From: DASXYG01 sp036502625
GTDB taxonomy: Bacteria; Actinomycetota; Actinomycetes; Streptosporangiales; Streptosporangiaceae
Length of the DNA stretch: 45,435 nt
Assembly: GCA_036502625.1 (NCBI GenBank)
Contig: DASXYG010000091.1
Span: 1-45,435, forward strand
Reading direction: 5' to 3'
This document shows, one piece after another, positions 1 to 7,699 of the stretch. Position numbers and translations under genes: made by a program. The notes beneath the pieces were generated by a model that was not told the origin of the DNA, ran no database searches, and was given only the letters and a program-made list of their open reading frames with translations. The first letter of the stretch is position 1. The number at the start of each line of letters is the position of its first letter.

Positions 1-178
1 GTGTTTTCGTTGCGTCAATTGTCGTCATGACCTTCCCAGCCCACTGTCAATGATCTAGAAGTCGATCGCACTGACAGCACGCTAGGTGCACAAGCCATCA
101 CAGAGGAGTGACGCCTTCTCCTATATTCCGTGCCCCAACCACTCGTTCGGGTCGCACATGGCGTCCTACCCTTGACCT

Positions 179-1366
179 ATGAGCGACGGACTGACCATCG
201 GCGAGCGGGTCGCGAGACTCCGTCACCGACGCCACCTCTCACAGGTGGATCTTGCTGAAGCTGCTGGCCTCAGCGTCGATACCGTACGCAAGCTGGAACA
301 GAACCAGCGCCGGTCAACGAGTATCGCCAGCCTGCAAAAGATTGCGACGGCGTTGGACTCAAAGGTGTCCGCCCTCCTCGACGGGCCGAACGCTGACAAC
401 CCGGGCGACCCTGGTCCCGGCATTGGCGACCTACGGCGTGCGCTCACCCCCGCGCCCCGATTCGCCCTTGACGAGCTGCCTACGGCGGCCGAGATCCGGA
501 CGAACGCGGACGAGGCGTGGACGCTGCACCAACGAGGCGATTACGTACTCATGGCGCGCGTGCTCCCCGCCCTGATCGACGGTGCCCGTCTCCGGGCACA
601 AGAGGAGCCCGGAGACCGCGCAGACCGGCTACTTGCCGAGGCGTACCAGCTTGCTGCAATGCTCCTGTTCGGCGTACGCGCCGAAGATCTCGCGTGCGTT
701 GCTGCGGACCGCCTACAGGACACCGCCGATCGCATCGGAGACGTGCCGACCAAAGCCCGCGCTGCCGACACCTGGGCATGGTTGTACAGCCGTCAGGGCC
801 GATTGGACGACGCCCATGACGCGGCCATCCGTGGCGCAGACGCCGCCGAGCCGCCCCAGTTCGGCGCAGCAGCGCCGGAAGACCTATCCGTATGGTGCGG
901 GCTACTCCAGCGGGGGATCACGGTCGCCTCACGTACGGGGGATGCTGGCCAGGTTGATGATCTGATCAGTCTTGCCAGTGCCGTAGGCCAGCGCATCGGA
1001 GAAGACCGCATCGACCAGTGGACCGTCAGCGGACCGACGAATGTCGCAATGCACGCCGTTCGTGCGGCCATGGACATGGGCGAACCGCGTAAGGCGCTGA
1101 GCCTCGCGAGGCGCGTCCCCCGCTCCGACTCGCTCCCGACGGTGTGGTTGACACGACACCAGCTCGACGTCGCCCACGCTCAATATGCGGTGAAGCACAA
1201 CGAAAAAGCCGTCACAACACTGCTGTACATGGACCGCCGTGCGCCGGGATGGCTTCCTTATCAGGGCATCGCGCAGGAGATCGCCACGGGCGTGAAACGC
1301 CGCGAGCCGCCCTCGCGGATCCGAGGGCTCCGCCAGCTCCTTGAAATCATGGGGCTAGACGACTAG
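179..1366 (+). CDS. XRE-family transcriptional regulator with long C-terminal helical domain
   Basis: The N-terminus (residues about 6-66) is a lambda-repressor-type helix-turn-helix; the segment LSQVDLAEAAGLSVDTVRKL holds the two core helices. Residues about 95-395 are alanine/arginine-rich and helical, resembling the TPR-like sensor half common in large actinomycete XRE regulators, but I cannot assign a ligand. The ATG at 179 has no good Shine-Dalgarno sequence in front, so the mRNA may be leaderless or nearly so. The next gene (1540) runs in the same direction after a gap of about 170 bp. The target is unknown. DNA binding is near certain from the HTH; everything beyond it is inference. 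Confidence 0.88.
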   Translation: MSDGLTIGERVARLRHRRHLSQVDLAEAAGLSVDTVRKLEQNQRRSTSIASLQKIATALDSKVSALLDGPNADNPGDPGPGIGDLRRALTPAPRFALDELPTAAEIRTNADEAWTLHQRGDYVLMARVLPALIDGARLRAQEEPGDRADRLLAEAYQLAAMLLFGVRAEDLACVAADRLQDTADRIGDVPTKARAADTWAWLYSRQGRLDDAHDAAIRGADAAEPPQFGAAAPEDLSVWCGLLQRGITVASRTGDAGQVDDLISLASAVGQRIGEDRIDQWTVSGPTNVAMHAVRAAMDMGEPRKALSLARRVPRSDSLPTVWLTRHQLDVAHAQYAVKHNEKAVTTLLYMDRRAPGWLPYQGIAQEIATGVKRREPPSRIRGLRQLLEIMGLDD

Positions 1367-1539
1367 CTGCGCGCCATCGTGAAGTCGACGCCGTCGAGCG
1401 CGGTCACCTAGCCGTAGCGCGCCGACTGGCGGATTCGCGTACAGATCTTCATGGACGCGGCCTGTGCGGGTGTCGGGACGTTAGCCTGACACCTCGCGCA
1501 ACACTGTTCTTAGTTGTGCCTCGATCGAGAGTAGTGCCC

Positions 1540-1878
1540 GTGAACGACGACGCGTTGGTGTTGGAGCTGGCGACGGCCATGTGTGAGACGCTGCGCCGTG
1601 CCGGTCAGGTCATGACCCCTTACCGCGATGACGAAGAGTGTGAGCTGTTGCGGCGCGCGGGGCGCAAGGCCGGGCGCCTCCTCGACCGGCCCGTGCGGAC
1701 ACGTGTGTCTGAGTACGATGACGCCGCCGTCGTCATCGCGATCTCCGATTGGGGCGATGAGCACCACCCATTGGAAGCGCGCCTATCGAGTGTCCGCACG
1801 GCGCGCATCATGAACGACGTGTTCACGAAGGATCCGGACAGCCCCCACTACCAGGGTCCTCCGTCCCCACGGTCGTAA
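1540..1878 (+). CDS. Small hypothetical protein downstream of XRE regulator
   Basis: A 112-residue soluble acidic protein that I do not recognise. The GTG at 1540 is preferred because GAGAG at 1526-1530 lies at a proper distance; in-frame GTG codons at 1516 and 1534 are alternatives. The N-terminal half (LELATAMCETLRRAGQV) looks helical and the middle (VSEYDDAAVVIAISDWG) looks like a beta-strand core, giving a compact alpha/beta impression. There is no signal peptide or membrane segment. It follows the XRE regulator on the same strand, so a partner role is possible but not shown. Confidence 0.6.
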   Translation: MNDDALVLELATAMCETLRRAGQVMTPYRDDEECELLRRAGRKAGRLLDRPVRTRVSEYDDAAVVIAISDWGDEHHPLEARLSSVRTARIMNDVFTKDPDSPHYQGPPSPRS

Positions 1879-2003
1879 CACCCGCTGACACGCGGTCGTA
1901 CGGCGTCCCCGCGTCCCCGCACGATCCCCGTAGGGGGTGTGCCAGGACGACTCACCGCATCTGCGCAATGACAGCCGTGAACTCGGGTTGACCAGCACGA
2001 AAA

Positions 2004-2026
2004 CCAACCCGATGCCATCGGGTGGA
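2004..2026 (-). terminator. Probable rho-independent terminator for the MBL hydrolase
   Basis: Read on the minus strand, the stem ACCCGAT, loop GGC and stem ATCGGGT (2007-2023) are followed by TGGTTTTC. A stem followed by a T-run is rare in this GC-rich sequence. It lies about 175 bp beyond the stop of the minus-strand MBL gene. Confidence 0.5.
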
Positions 2027-2059
2027 ACTCTGTCATAACGGACAGAACCCCCGCCCCAA

Positions 2060-2135
2060 CTACGCGCGACAGTTTTCCCGCGACCTCGGCTGGGCGTGTT
2101 CCTCGCGGGGGCGCGGGGCTGTCGCTCCTTGGAGG
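2060..2135 (+). repeat. Single partial copy of the two-hairpin intergenic repeat
   Basis: Contains the linker CGCGCGACAGTTTTCCCGCG followed by the GACCT..GG and GCGTGTTC elements found in the large arrays further on, with a degenerate second hairpin. It sits in the convergent gap between the small gene ending at 1878 and the MBL gene ending at 2199. Confidence 0.65.
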
Positions 2136-2198
2136 CCTGGTGCTGGTGGATTTCGGGGCTGGGATCTCCGTTTGGGGCGGGGCGGGTCTGCCGGGAGC

Positions 2199-2978
2199 TC
2201 AGTGCAGCCCGGTGTGGCGGGCCTGGGCGGCGGCGGCTTGTGGGCCGTCCGTAAACGGTGGGCCGTGGCCGGGCAGGAGCATCGTCGGCGGGAGCTCGGT
2301 CAGGCGGGCGAGGGAGGTGAGGGCTGCGGCGGTGTCGTGGGTGAAGCTGCCGGAGACCACGCACGGGCCGGTGTGGCCGGTCATGTCGTCGCGGGTGACC
2401 AGGGCGTCGCCGGTGAACAGGACGCCGAGTTCGGGGAAGTGGTAGGCGACGGTTCCCTCGGTGTGGCCGGGCATTTCGATGGCCTGGGGGCGGCCGGGGA
2501 CGTCGTCGAGGAGGTGGTCGCCGCGGAAGGTGCGGGCGCCGTGCACCGGCTTTCCGGTGAAGCCGCCCATGCGGGCGAGGTGCAGTGGGCCGCTGATGGC
2601 CGCGGGGCGGCGCAGCAGGTACGGGAGCAGGGAGCGTTCCGGCTTCGCGTGGCGCATGGAGCTGCGGGGGCCGTCGGTGAGGATCGCCGCGTCGGCCTCG
2701 TGGATCCAGATGTCGGCGCCCGCCTGCTGGACGGCGCCGGCCAGCCCGGTGTGGTCGAGGTGGCCGTGGGTGAGCAGGACCGCCCGGATGTCCCGCGGCG
2801 ACCGGCCGGAGCGGGCCAGGTGCTCCCGCAGTTGCCCCAGGTGGCCCGGGAGCCCGGCGTCGACGAGCACCAGGCCGTCGGGGTGATCGACCAGGTAGAA
2901 GTTCACCATGTCGTCGCCGAGGCGCACGACCGAAGGTGCGACGTCCTGGACGCGATCGGGCCGCGTGCGACGAGCCAT
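2199..2978 (-). CDS. MBL-fold metallo-hydrolase
   Basis: 259 residues with the metallo-beta-lactamase signature HGHLDHTG near residue 70 (HxHxDH), a later metal-binding His in GHTEGTVAYH, the Asp of LFTGDAL and a C-terminal GHGPP. Together these form the usual two-metal site. The family covers glyoxalase II-type thioesterases, lactonases and many uncharacterised hydrolases; the substrate here cannot be read from sequence. There is no signal peptide, so it is probably cytoplasmic. It is transcribed divergently from a TetR regulator (3048) with only 69 bp between the start codons, and the shared spacer holds a perfect 14-bp palindrome, so the TetR protein very likely controls it. Confidence 0.9.
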   Translation of the reverse strand: MARRTRPDRVQDVAPSVVRLGDDMVNFYLVDHPDGLVLVDAGLPGHLGQLREHLARSGRSPRDIRAVLLTHGHLDHTGLAGAVQQAGADIWIHEADAAILTDGPRSSMRHAKPERSLLPYLLRRPAAISGPLHLARMGGFTGKPVHGARTFRGDHLLDDVPGRPQAIEMPGHTEGTVAYHFPELGVLFTGDALVTRDDMTGHTGPCVVSGSFTHDTAAALTSLARLTELPPTMLLPGHGPPFTDGPQAAAAQARHTGLH

Positions 2979-3009
2979 GATTCCCCACCGCTGTGTGTCG
3001 ATATTTGAG

Positions 3010-3023
3010 TACAGTTAACTGTA
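3010..3023. promoter_or_regulatory. Palindromic operator between MBL hydrolase and TetR gene
   Basis: TACAGTTAACTGTA is a perfect 14-bp palindrome in a rare AT-rich island, centred in the divergent spacer about 25-40 bp from both start codons. Its size and position fit a TetR-family operator controlling both genes. Confidence 0.7.
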
Positions 3024-3047
3024 TCTAATTTATGGGGGCGACGCTTC

Positions 3048-3680
3048 ATGCCGTCGAGACGGGGCCGCAAGCCGTACGACTCGACCCGGCGCGCCGCCGC
3101 CGCGCGCCGCACCCGTACGGCGGTGGCGCGGGCGTTCGGCGAGCTGCTCGTCGCCGACGGCTACAAGGCCGCCACCATCCGGGCGGTCGCCGACCGCGCG
3201 GGCGTGTCGCCCGAGACCGTCTACAAGACGTTCGGCGGCAAGCAGGGGCTGATCAAGGCGCTGTGGGACATCACCCTCGCGGGCGACGACGATCCGGTGG
3301 CCATGATCGACCGCGAGCAGGCGCGTGAGGTGCTCGCCGCGGACGAGCCCGCGACGAAGATGTGGCTGTACGCCGGATGCGTCCGGGCCATCCACGAACG
3401 GGTCACGCCGCTGGCCACCCTGCTCGCCCAGGCCGGCCCGGAGGGCGCCGCCGTGCTGGCGGCCGGGGAGCAGGAGCGGCGCCACTCCGTCCGCGCCTTC
3501 GTCGACCACCTCGCCGAGCGCGGCGCGCTGCGGACGGGCACCGACCCGGTACGCGCCGCGGACGCCTGCTGGGCCCTCACGACAACCGCGGTGTTCTCCA
3601 AGCTCACCGTGGAGGCCGGGTGGGACGGCGCCGCGTACCAGCGATGGCTGTCCGCCATGCTCACCGCCACCCTCCTGTGA
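3048..3680 (+). CDS. TetR/AcrR family transcriptional regulator
   Basis: 210 residues. The N-terminal TetR HTH (residues about 18-65) includes ATIRAVADRAGVSPETVYKT followed by FGGKQGLIKALW, the classic recognition-helix region. The C-terminal ligand-binding half (about 75-205) is helical and divergent, as usual in the family. The ATG at 3048 is chosen because the TetR domain begins normally from it. It is divergent from the MBL hydrolase and probably represses that gene and itself through the palindrome at 3010-3023. The inducer is unknown. Confidence 0.9.
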   Translation: MPSRRGRKPYDSTRRAAAARRTRTAVARAFGELLVADGYKAATIRAVADRAGVSPETVYKTFGGKQGLIKALWDITLAGDDDPVAMIDREQAREVLAADEPATKMWLYAGCVRAIHERVTPLATLLAQAGPEGAAVLAAGEQERRHSVRAFVDHLAERGALRTGTDPVRAADACWALTTTAVFSKLTVEAGWDGAAYQRWLSAMLTATLL

Positions 3681-3719
3681 ACCGGCAGGCGTAAGTCGCG
3701 CCCGCATCACACCGAGGCG

Positions 3720-4575
3720 AAAGCCGCGCCGCGCGCGACAGTTCTCCCGCGTTCTTGGCCGGGGTTTTCGTGGTGGGGCCGCAGGGCTGTCGCTTGGCTG
3801 GGGTGCTCGTACGGGCAGAAAGGGCCGCGCTGCGCGCGACTGTTTTCCGCGACCTTGGTTAGTCGTGTTCGGGGTTGGGCCGCGGGGGCTTCGCCCTCTG
3901 GTTGGGCTGCGAGGTTGCCGCTCTTGGTGGGGGCGGCGGTCTGCTCCGTCCCCGGGTGCGCGTGTTCGGGGTTGGGTGCGGGGTGGCGCCGGGAAAGGCC
4001 GCGCTGCGCGCGACTGATTTCCCGCGACTTTGGTTAGTCGTGTTCGGGGTTGGGCCGCGGGGGCTTCGCCCTCTGGTTGGGCTGCGAGGTTGCCGCTCTT
4101 GGTGGGGGCGGCGGTCTGCTCCGTCCCCGGGTGCGCGTGTTCGGGGTTGGGCGCGGGCTTGCGCCCGGAAAGGCCGCGCTCCGCGCGACAGGCCTCCGCG
4201 TCCTTAGCCGGGCGTGTTCTTGGTGGGGCCGCGGGGGCTTCGCCCCTTGACTGGGCCGTGAGGTTGGTGCTCTTGGTTGGGCGGCGCTCCGCTCCGTCCC
4301 TTGGCGTGCGCGTGTTCGGGGCTGGGCGGGTGCCGTCGCCGGGAAAGGCCGCGCTGCGCGCGACTGACTTCCCGCGACTTTGGCTATTCGGGTTCGTGGT
4401 TGGGCCGCGAGGGCTCCGCCCCTTGCCTGGGCCGCGAGGTTGCTGCTCTTGGTTGGGCGGCACTCCGCTCCGCCCCCGGGCGTGAGCGTGGTCGGGGTTG
4501 GCTGTGGGCTGTCGCCTGGAAGGGCCGCGCTGCGCGCGACAGCCGCCCGCGTCTTTGGCCGGGGGTTCTCTGGTT
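3720..4575 (+). repeat. Tandem array of the two-hairpin repeat, about 175-bp period
   Basis: Six forward cores of the type GGCCGCGCTGCGCGCGAC end at about 3739 (degenerate), 3840, 4014, 4189, 4364 and 4540. The last five are spaced 174, 175, 175 and 176 bp. Each is followed by a TTTCCCGCGAC-CTTGG linker, GTGTTCGGGGTTGGGCCGCG and a second hairpin such as GGGGGCTTCGCCC. The array fills the convergent gap between the TetR gene (ends 3680) and the LLM gene (ends 4814). Open frames across it have repetitive composition and are not genes. Confidence 0.85.
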
Positions 4576-4597
4576 GGGACGCGAGGCTGACGCTCCT

Positions 4598-4761
4598 CTG
4601 GAGCTGGAGCTGGAGCTGGAGCTGGAGCTGGAGCTGGAGACGGAGCTGGAGCTGGAGACGGAGCTGGAGACGGAGCTGGAGACGGAGCTGGAGACGGAGC
4701 CTTAGCTGGTGCTGGTGCTGGTGCTGGTGCTGGTGCTGGTGCTGACCTGGTGCTGGTGCTC
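4598..4761. repeat. Hexanucleotide microsatellites (CTGGAG)n and (GCTGGT)n
   Basis: 4598-4700 is made of CTGGAG units, some changed to ACGGAG so that part of the tract has a 12-bp period; 4704-4761 continues as GCTGGT units with one interruption. It lies directly beyond the 3' end of the LLM gene. Short pure units like these are prone to slippage. No gene is visible here. Confidence 0.9.
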
Positions 4762-4813
4762 GTGGATCTTGGTGCCCGGGTCACGGGTTGGGCGGCGGCG
4801 GGGCGGTGCAGGG

Positions 4814-5572
4814 TTAGCCCACCGCGGTGAGTGCCGGGGCGATGCTGGTTAGGCGGTCCATGCCGGTGGTGAAGCCGTCCTCGCTTGGCGGGAAGATGGT
4901 TACGTGATCCGCGCCCGCTTCGAGTTGGGCCTGGATCTGTCCCGCTACGTCGTCGGGCTTGGCGGTGGCTTCCATGCTCATTCCGACGACGATGAGCTTG
5001 TCCGGGCCGAGGGTCTTGCGGGCGTCGGCGGTGAACTCCGGGGGCCTGCCCGCGGGGAACGCGCCGTCCGCGTGTGAACCGGCCAGGGCCAGCATCTTCG
5101 GGCCGTTCGCCGCGATGATCCGCGGATAGGACACGTCGGGCGCGGGGAGCTGCGGCGGCTCGGCCATGCCGTCCAGGTAGGCGCGCAGCGTGGCGACCGG
5201 GCTGCCGTACTCGCGGCCGACCGCCTGCGCCTGCTCCGGGTAGCCGACGCCGAGGCCGAGCACCAGCCGGCCCGGGTACGCCTGGGCCAGCAGCGCCGCG
5301 GCGCCGTGCGCGGTCTGCGGCGGGCGCGCCCAGATGTTGGCGATGCCGGTCGCGAACGTGACCCGCTCCGTAGCCGCCATCAGGAGGGCGAGCTGCGTGA
5401 ACACGTCCTTGCCGCCGACCGCCTCGTTCGTCCAGACCGTACGGTATCCGGCGCGTTCCAGGCGGCGGGCGGCGTCGCACTGCCGGTCGATCGGGATGGA
5501 CTCGGTGAACGGGATCGGCACGTACATGCCGACCGGGCCCAGGGCCGCGCGGGCCTCGTCGACGGCGCTCAC
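4814..5572 (-). CDS. LLM-class (probably F420-dependent) oxidoreductase
   Basis: 252 residues matching the luciferase-like monooxygenase fold. Visible landmarks are VGMYVPIPFTES at the N-terminus, ERAGYRTVWTNEAVGG (barrel start with the usual W-x-N-E), ATGIANIWARPP and RLVLGLGVGYPEQA, all typical of the compact actinobacterial F420-dependent LLM branch. The flavin cofactor (F420 rather than FMN) is inferred from the branch, not read directly. It starts at GTG 5572 and overlaps the SDR gene by 4 bp (GTGA), so the two are translationally coupled. The substrate is unknown; the pairing suggests redox conversion of a small organic molecule. Confidence 0.85.
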   Translation of the reverse strand: MSAVDEARAALGPVGMYVPIPFTESIPIDRQCDAARRLERAGYRTVWTNEAVGGKDVFTQLALLMAATERVTFATGIANIWARPPQTAHGAAALLAQAYPGRLVLGLGVGYPEQAQAVGREYGSPVATLRAYLDGMAEPPQLPAPDVSYPRIIAANGPKMLALAGSHADGAFPAGRPPEFTADARKTLGPDKLIVVGMSMEATAKPDDVAGQIQAQLEAGADHVTIFPPSEDGFTTGMDRLTSIAPALTAVG

Positions 5573-6477
5573 CGGTGGCCGCCGAAGTAGTGGCCGGCGT
5601 CGAGGTCGGCGATCAGGCCGGGCTGTACGGGGTGCCAGTCCAGCAGCTCCTGGGTCTTGGCGCTGGACGCCGGGATGTCCAGCGCGAAGATCGACCCGAC
5701 GAAGCCGATCCGCTCGGCCATCTCGTCCGCCGGGGCCGACTTCGCGGGCAGGCCCAGGTTGGCGGCGATGGACTCGGCGATCTCCCGTACGGGGACGCCC
5801 TCGTCGCCCACCGCGTGCAGCGGCGTGCCCGCCGGCGCCTTCTCCAGGGCCAGCACGAACAGGTGCGCGGCGTCGAGCTGGTGCACGGCCGGCCAGCGGT
5901 TGGCGCCGTCGCCCGGGTACAGCGCGGCGCCGTTCGTACGGGCCGCCTGGATCAGGGTCGGCACGAACCCGTGGGCGTCGGCCGCGCCGTGCACCGACGG
6001 CGGGAGGCGCACAGCCGAGGCGCGTACGCCGCGCTCGGCCAGGTTCAGCATCCCCTGCTCGGTCACCATGCGGGCCGCGGCGGGGTGGTCGAGCTCGTCG
6101 GGCTCGCCGTCCTCGGTCGCCACGCGGCCCACGGTGCGGCCGCCGAGGCCGGACGCGATGACGAACGGGCGGTCGCTGCCGGCGAGGGTGTCGCCGATCG
6201 CCGCGATCACGCCGCGGTCCGTGGCGATGGAGGCCGCGAAGTCGGTGAAGTCGTGGTTGAACGCGGTGTGGATCACGCCGTCGGCGGCGGACGCGGCGGC
6301 GCGGATCTCGTCCAGGTCCGCGAGGGTGCCGCGTTGGACGTCGGCGCCGGCGGAGGTCAGCGCCGCGGCGGAGGCGTCCGAACGGGCCAGGCCGGTGACC
6401 TGGTGGCCGGCGTCCAGCAGCTCGCGGGTGACGGCGCTTCCGACGAGGCCGGTGGCTCCGGTAACGAAAACACGCAT
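5569..6477 (-). CDS. SDR-family NAD(P)-dependent oxidoreductase / epimerase-like
   Basis: 302 residues with an N-terminal Rossmann motif VFVTGATGLVGS (GxxGxxG at residues 7-13), then LARSDASAAALTSAGADVQ, typical of extended or atypical SDRs. I do not see a clear YxxxK catalytic pair, so it may act as an NAD(P)-binding atypical SDR. GAGGAG lies 9 bases before the ATG. It is the first gene of a two-gene operon with the LLM oxidoreductase and is divergent from a LysR gene; a 22-bp inverted repeat in the shared spacer is the likely control site. Confidence 0.87.
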   Translation of the reverse strand: MRVFVTGATGLVGSAVTRELLDAGHQVTGLARSDASAAALTSAGADVQRGTLADLDEIRAAASAADGVIHTAFNHDFTDFAASIATDRGVIAAIGDTLAGSDRPFVIASGLGGRTVGRVATEDGEPDELDHPAAARMVTEQGMLNLAERGVRASAVRLPPSVHGAADAHGFVPTLIQAARTNGAALYPGDGANRWPAVHQLDAAHLFVLALEKAPAGTPLHAVGDEGVPVREIAESIAANLGLPAKSAPADEMAERIGFVGSIFALDIPASSAKTQELLDWHPVQPGLIADLDAGHYFGGHR

Positions 6478-6565
6478 GGTGATGCGCTCCTCAGATGGTG
6501 GGACCGGCGAGTGTGGCCGGTGCTCTCAAGCGTGCGTCCGTGGACGCGCGCGGGTCCAATGATTG

Positions 6566-6587
6566 TTTCGTAAGACGCGATACGAAA
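6566..6587. promoter_or_regulatory. LysR-type inverted repeat in divergent SDR/LysR spacer
   Basis: TTTCGTA and TACGAAA are perfect 7-bp arms separated by 8 bp (AGACGCGA). Dyads of this size in the spacer between a LysR-type regulator and its divergent target are the usual primary binding site. Confidence 0.7.
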
Positions 6588-6656
6588 CTTGCATCGCCGC
6601 ACGTCGTGCGGTCTTTACCCGTCCTCGTACGATCGGGAACCGGATACGCTCGCCGT

Positions 6657-7562
6657 ATGACGGATTCGCCGCCACCCCCGGTGGACCTCGACCTCCGGCT
6701 GCTGCGGTGCTTCATGGTCGTCGCCGGGCACCGCCATTTCGGCCGCGCCGCCGAGGAGCTGCACCTCACCCAGCCGTCGCTGAGCCGCCAGATCCGCCGG
6801 CTCGAACAGCAGGTCGGCGCCCGTTTGCTGGACCGTACCCCGCAGGGCACGCGGCTCACCGAGGCCGGCGAGGTGCTGCTGACGCGGGCGAAGGCGCTGC
6901 TGCGCTCCGCCGAGCAGGCCGTCGCCGCCACGCGGGCCGCCGCCGAGCCGAGCCGCATCACCGTCGGCTACAGCATGGGCGTCATCGTGACCCCCGCCGT
7001 ACGGGAGATGCGCCGCCTGCACCCCGACGCCGACGTACGCGTGCAGTACGTCGACTGGAACGACACCCGGGCGGCGCTCCTCGACCACCGGGTGGACGCG
7101 TTCGTGTCGCGGCTCCCGTTCCCCACCGAGGGGTTGCACGTCACGGTGCTGTACGACGAGCCGCGCATCGTGCTGGTCCCGCTCGACCACCGTCTGGCCG
7201 GCAAGGAATCGGTCACGCTGGACGACATCGCCGACGAGCCGCTGCCCCGCATCCGCGACTCCGACCCGGCCTGGAGCGCGTTCTGGCGCATCGAGCCCCG
7301 CCCCGACGGCCGCCTGGCCCCCGACGGCCCCGTCATCGAGGCCCTGGAGGACAAGTTCGAGGTCATCGCCGCCGGCGAAGCGATCGCCATCTCCGCCGCC
7401 CCCGCCGGCCACGTCGTACGCCCCGACATAACGAGCATCCCTTTGGAAGGCGTAGAACCCAGCCACGTCGTCCTAGCCACCCGCGCCAACGACCGAAGCC
7501 GCCTGGTATCGGCCTTCCGCAAAACCGCCCACACCCACCTCACAGGCCCCCCAACCACCTGA
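6657..7562 (+). CDS. LysR-family transcriptional regulator
   Basis: 301 residues. The winged HTH covers residues about 9-68: LRLLRCFMVVAGHRHFGRAA, ELHLTQPSLSRQIRRLE and LLDRTPQGTRLTEAGEVLL are textbook LysR. The effector domain starts near residue 95 (ITVGYSMGVIVTPAVREM) and has the periplasmic-binding-protein-like fold. ATG 6657 is chosen because the HTH then begins at the usual distance; an upstream in-frame start (6495) would add 54 atypical residues. It is divergent from the SDR-LLM operon and probably activates it through the dyad at 6566-6587. The co-inducer is unknown. Confidence 0.92.
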   Translation: MTDSPPPPVDLDLRLLRCFMVVAGHRHFGRAAEELHLTQPSLSRQIRRLEQQVGARLLDRTPQGTRLTEAGEVLLTRAKALLRSAEQAVAATRAAAEPSRITVGYSMGVIVTPAVREMRRLHPDADVRVQYVDWNDTRAALLDHRVDAFVSRLPFPTEGLHVTVLYDEPRIVLVPLDHRLAGKESVTLDDIADEPLPRIRDSDPAWSAFWRIEPRPDGRLAPDGPVIEALEDKFEVIAAGEAIAISAAPAGHVVRPDITSIPLEGVEPSHVVLATRANDRSRLVSAFRKTAHTHLTGPPTT

Positions 7563-7699
7563 CGGCCGACGTACGCCTCGTCGCCCGTACGCCGCCTCCT
7601 CATCCCCTGCCTCCTCGTCCCACGTCGCCCCTGGCCCCCGCCTCACCCCGCGCTCCGCGCCCCGCCCCGCGCTGCCCCTCTCCCCGCGACAAGCGCTGC

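Noticed and set aside
44..77. CTGTCA ... TGACAG inverted repeat upstream of the first XRE gene
   Set aside because: 6-bp arms 22 bp apart are expected by chance often enough; the spacing is too large for a single dimer site.
1783..2988. Long minus-strand open frame overlapping the MBL gene
   Set aside because: Arg/Pro/Gly-rich translation with no family motifs; it is the shadow of the MBL gene, whose HGHLDHTG motif is in another frame.
3030..5480. 816-residue minus-strand open frame
   Set aside because: Runs through the repeat array and microsatellite and shadows the TetR and LLM genes; it is open only because stop codons are rare at this GC content.
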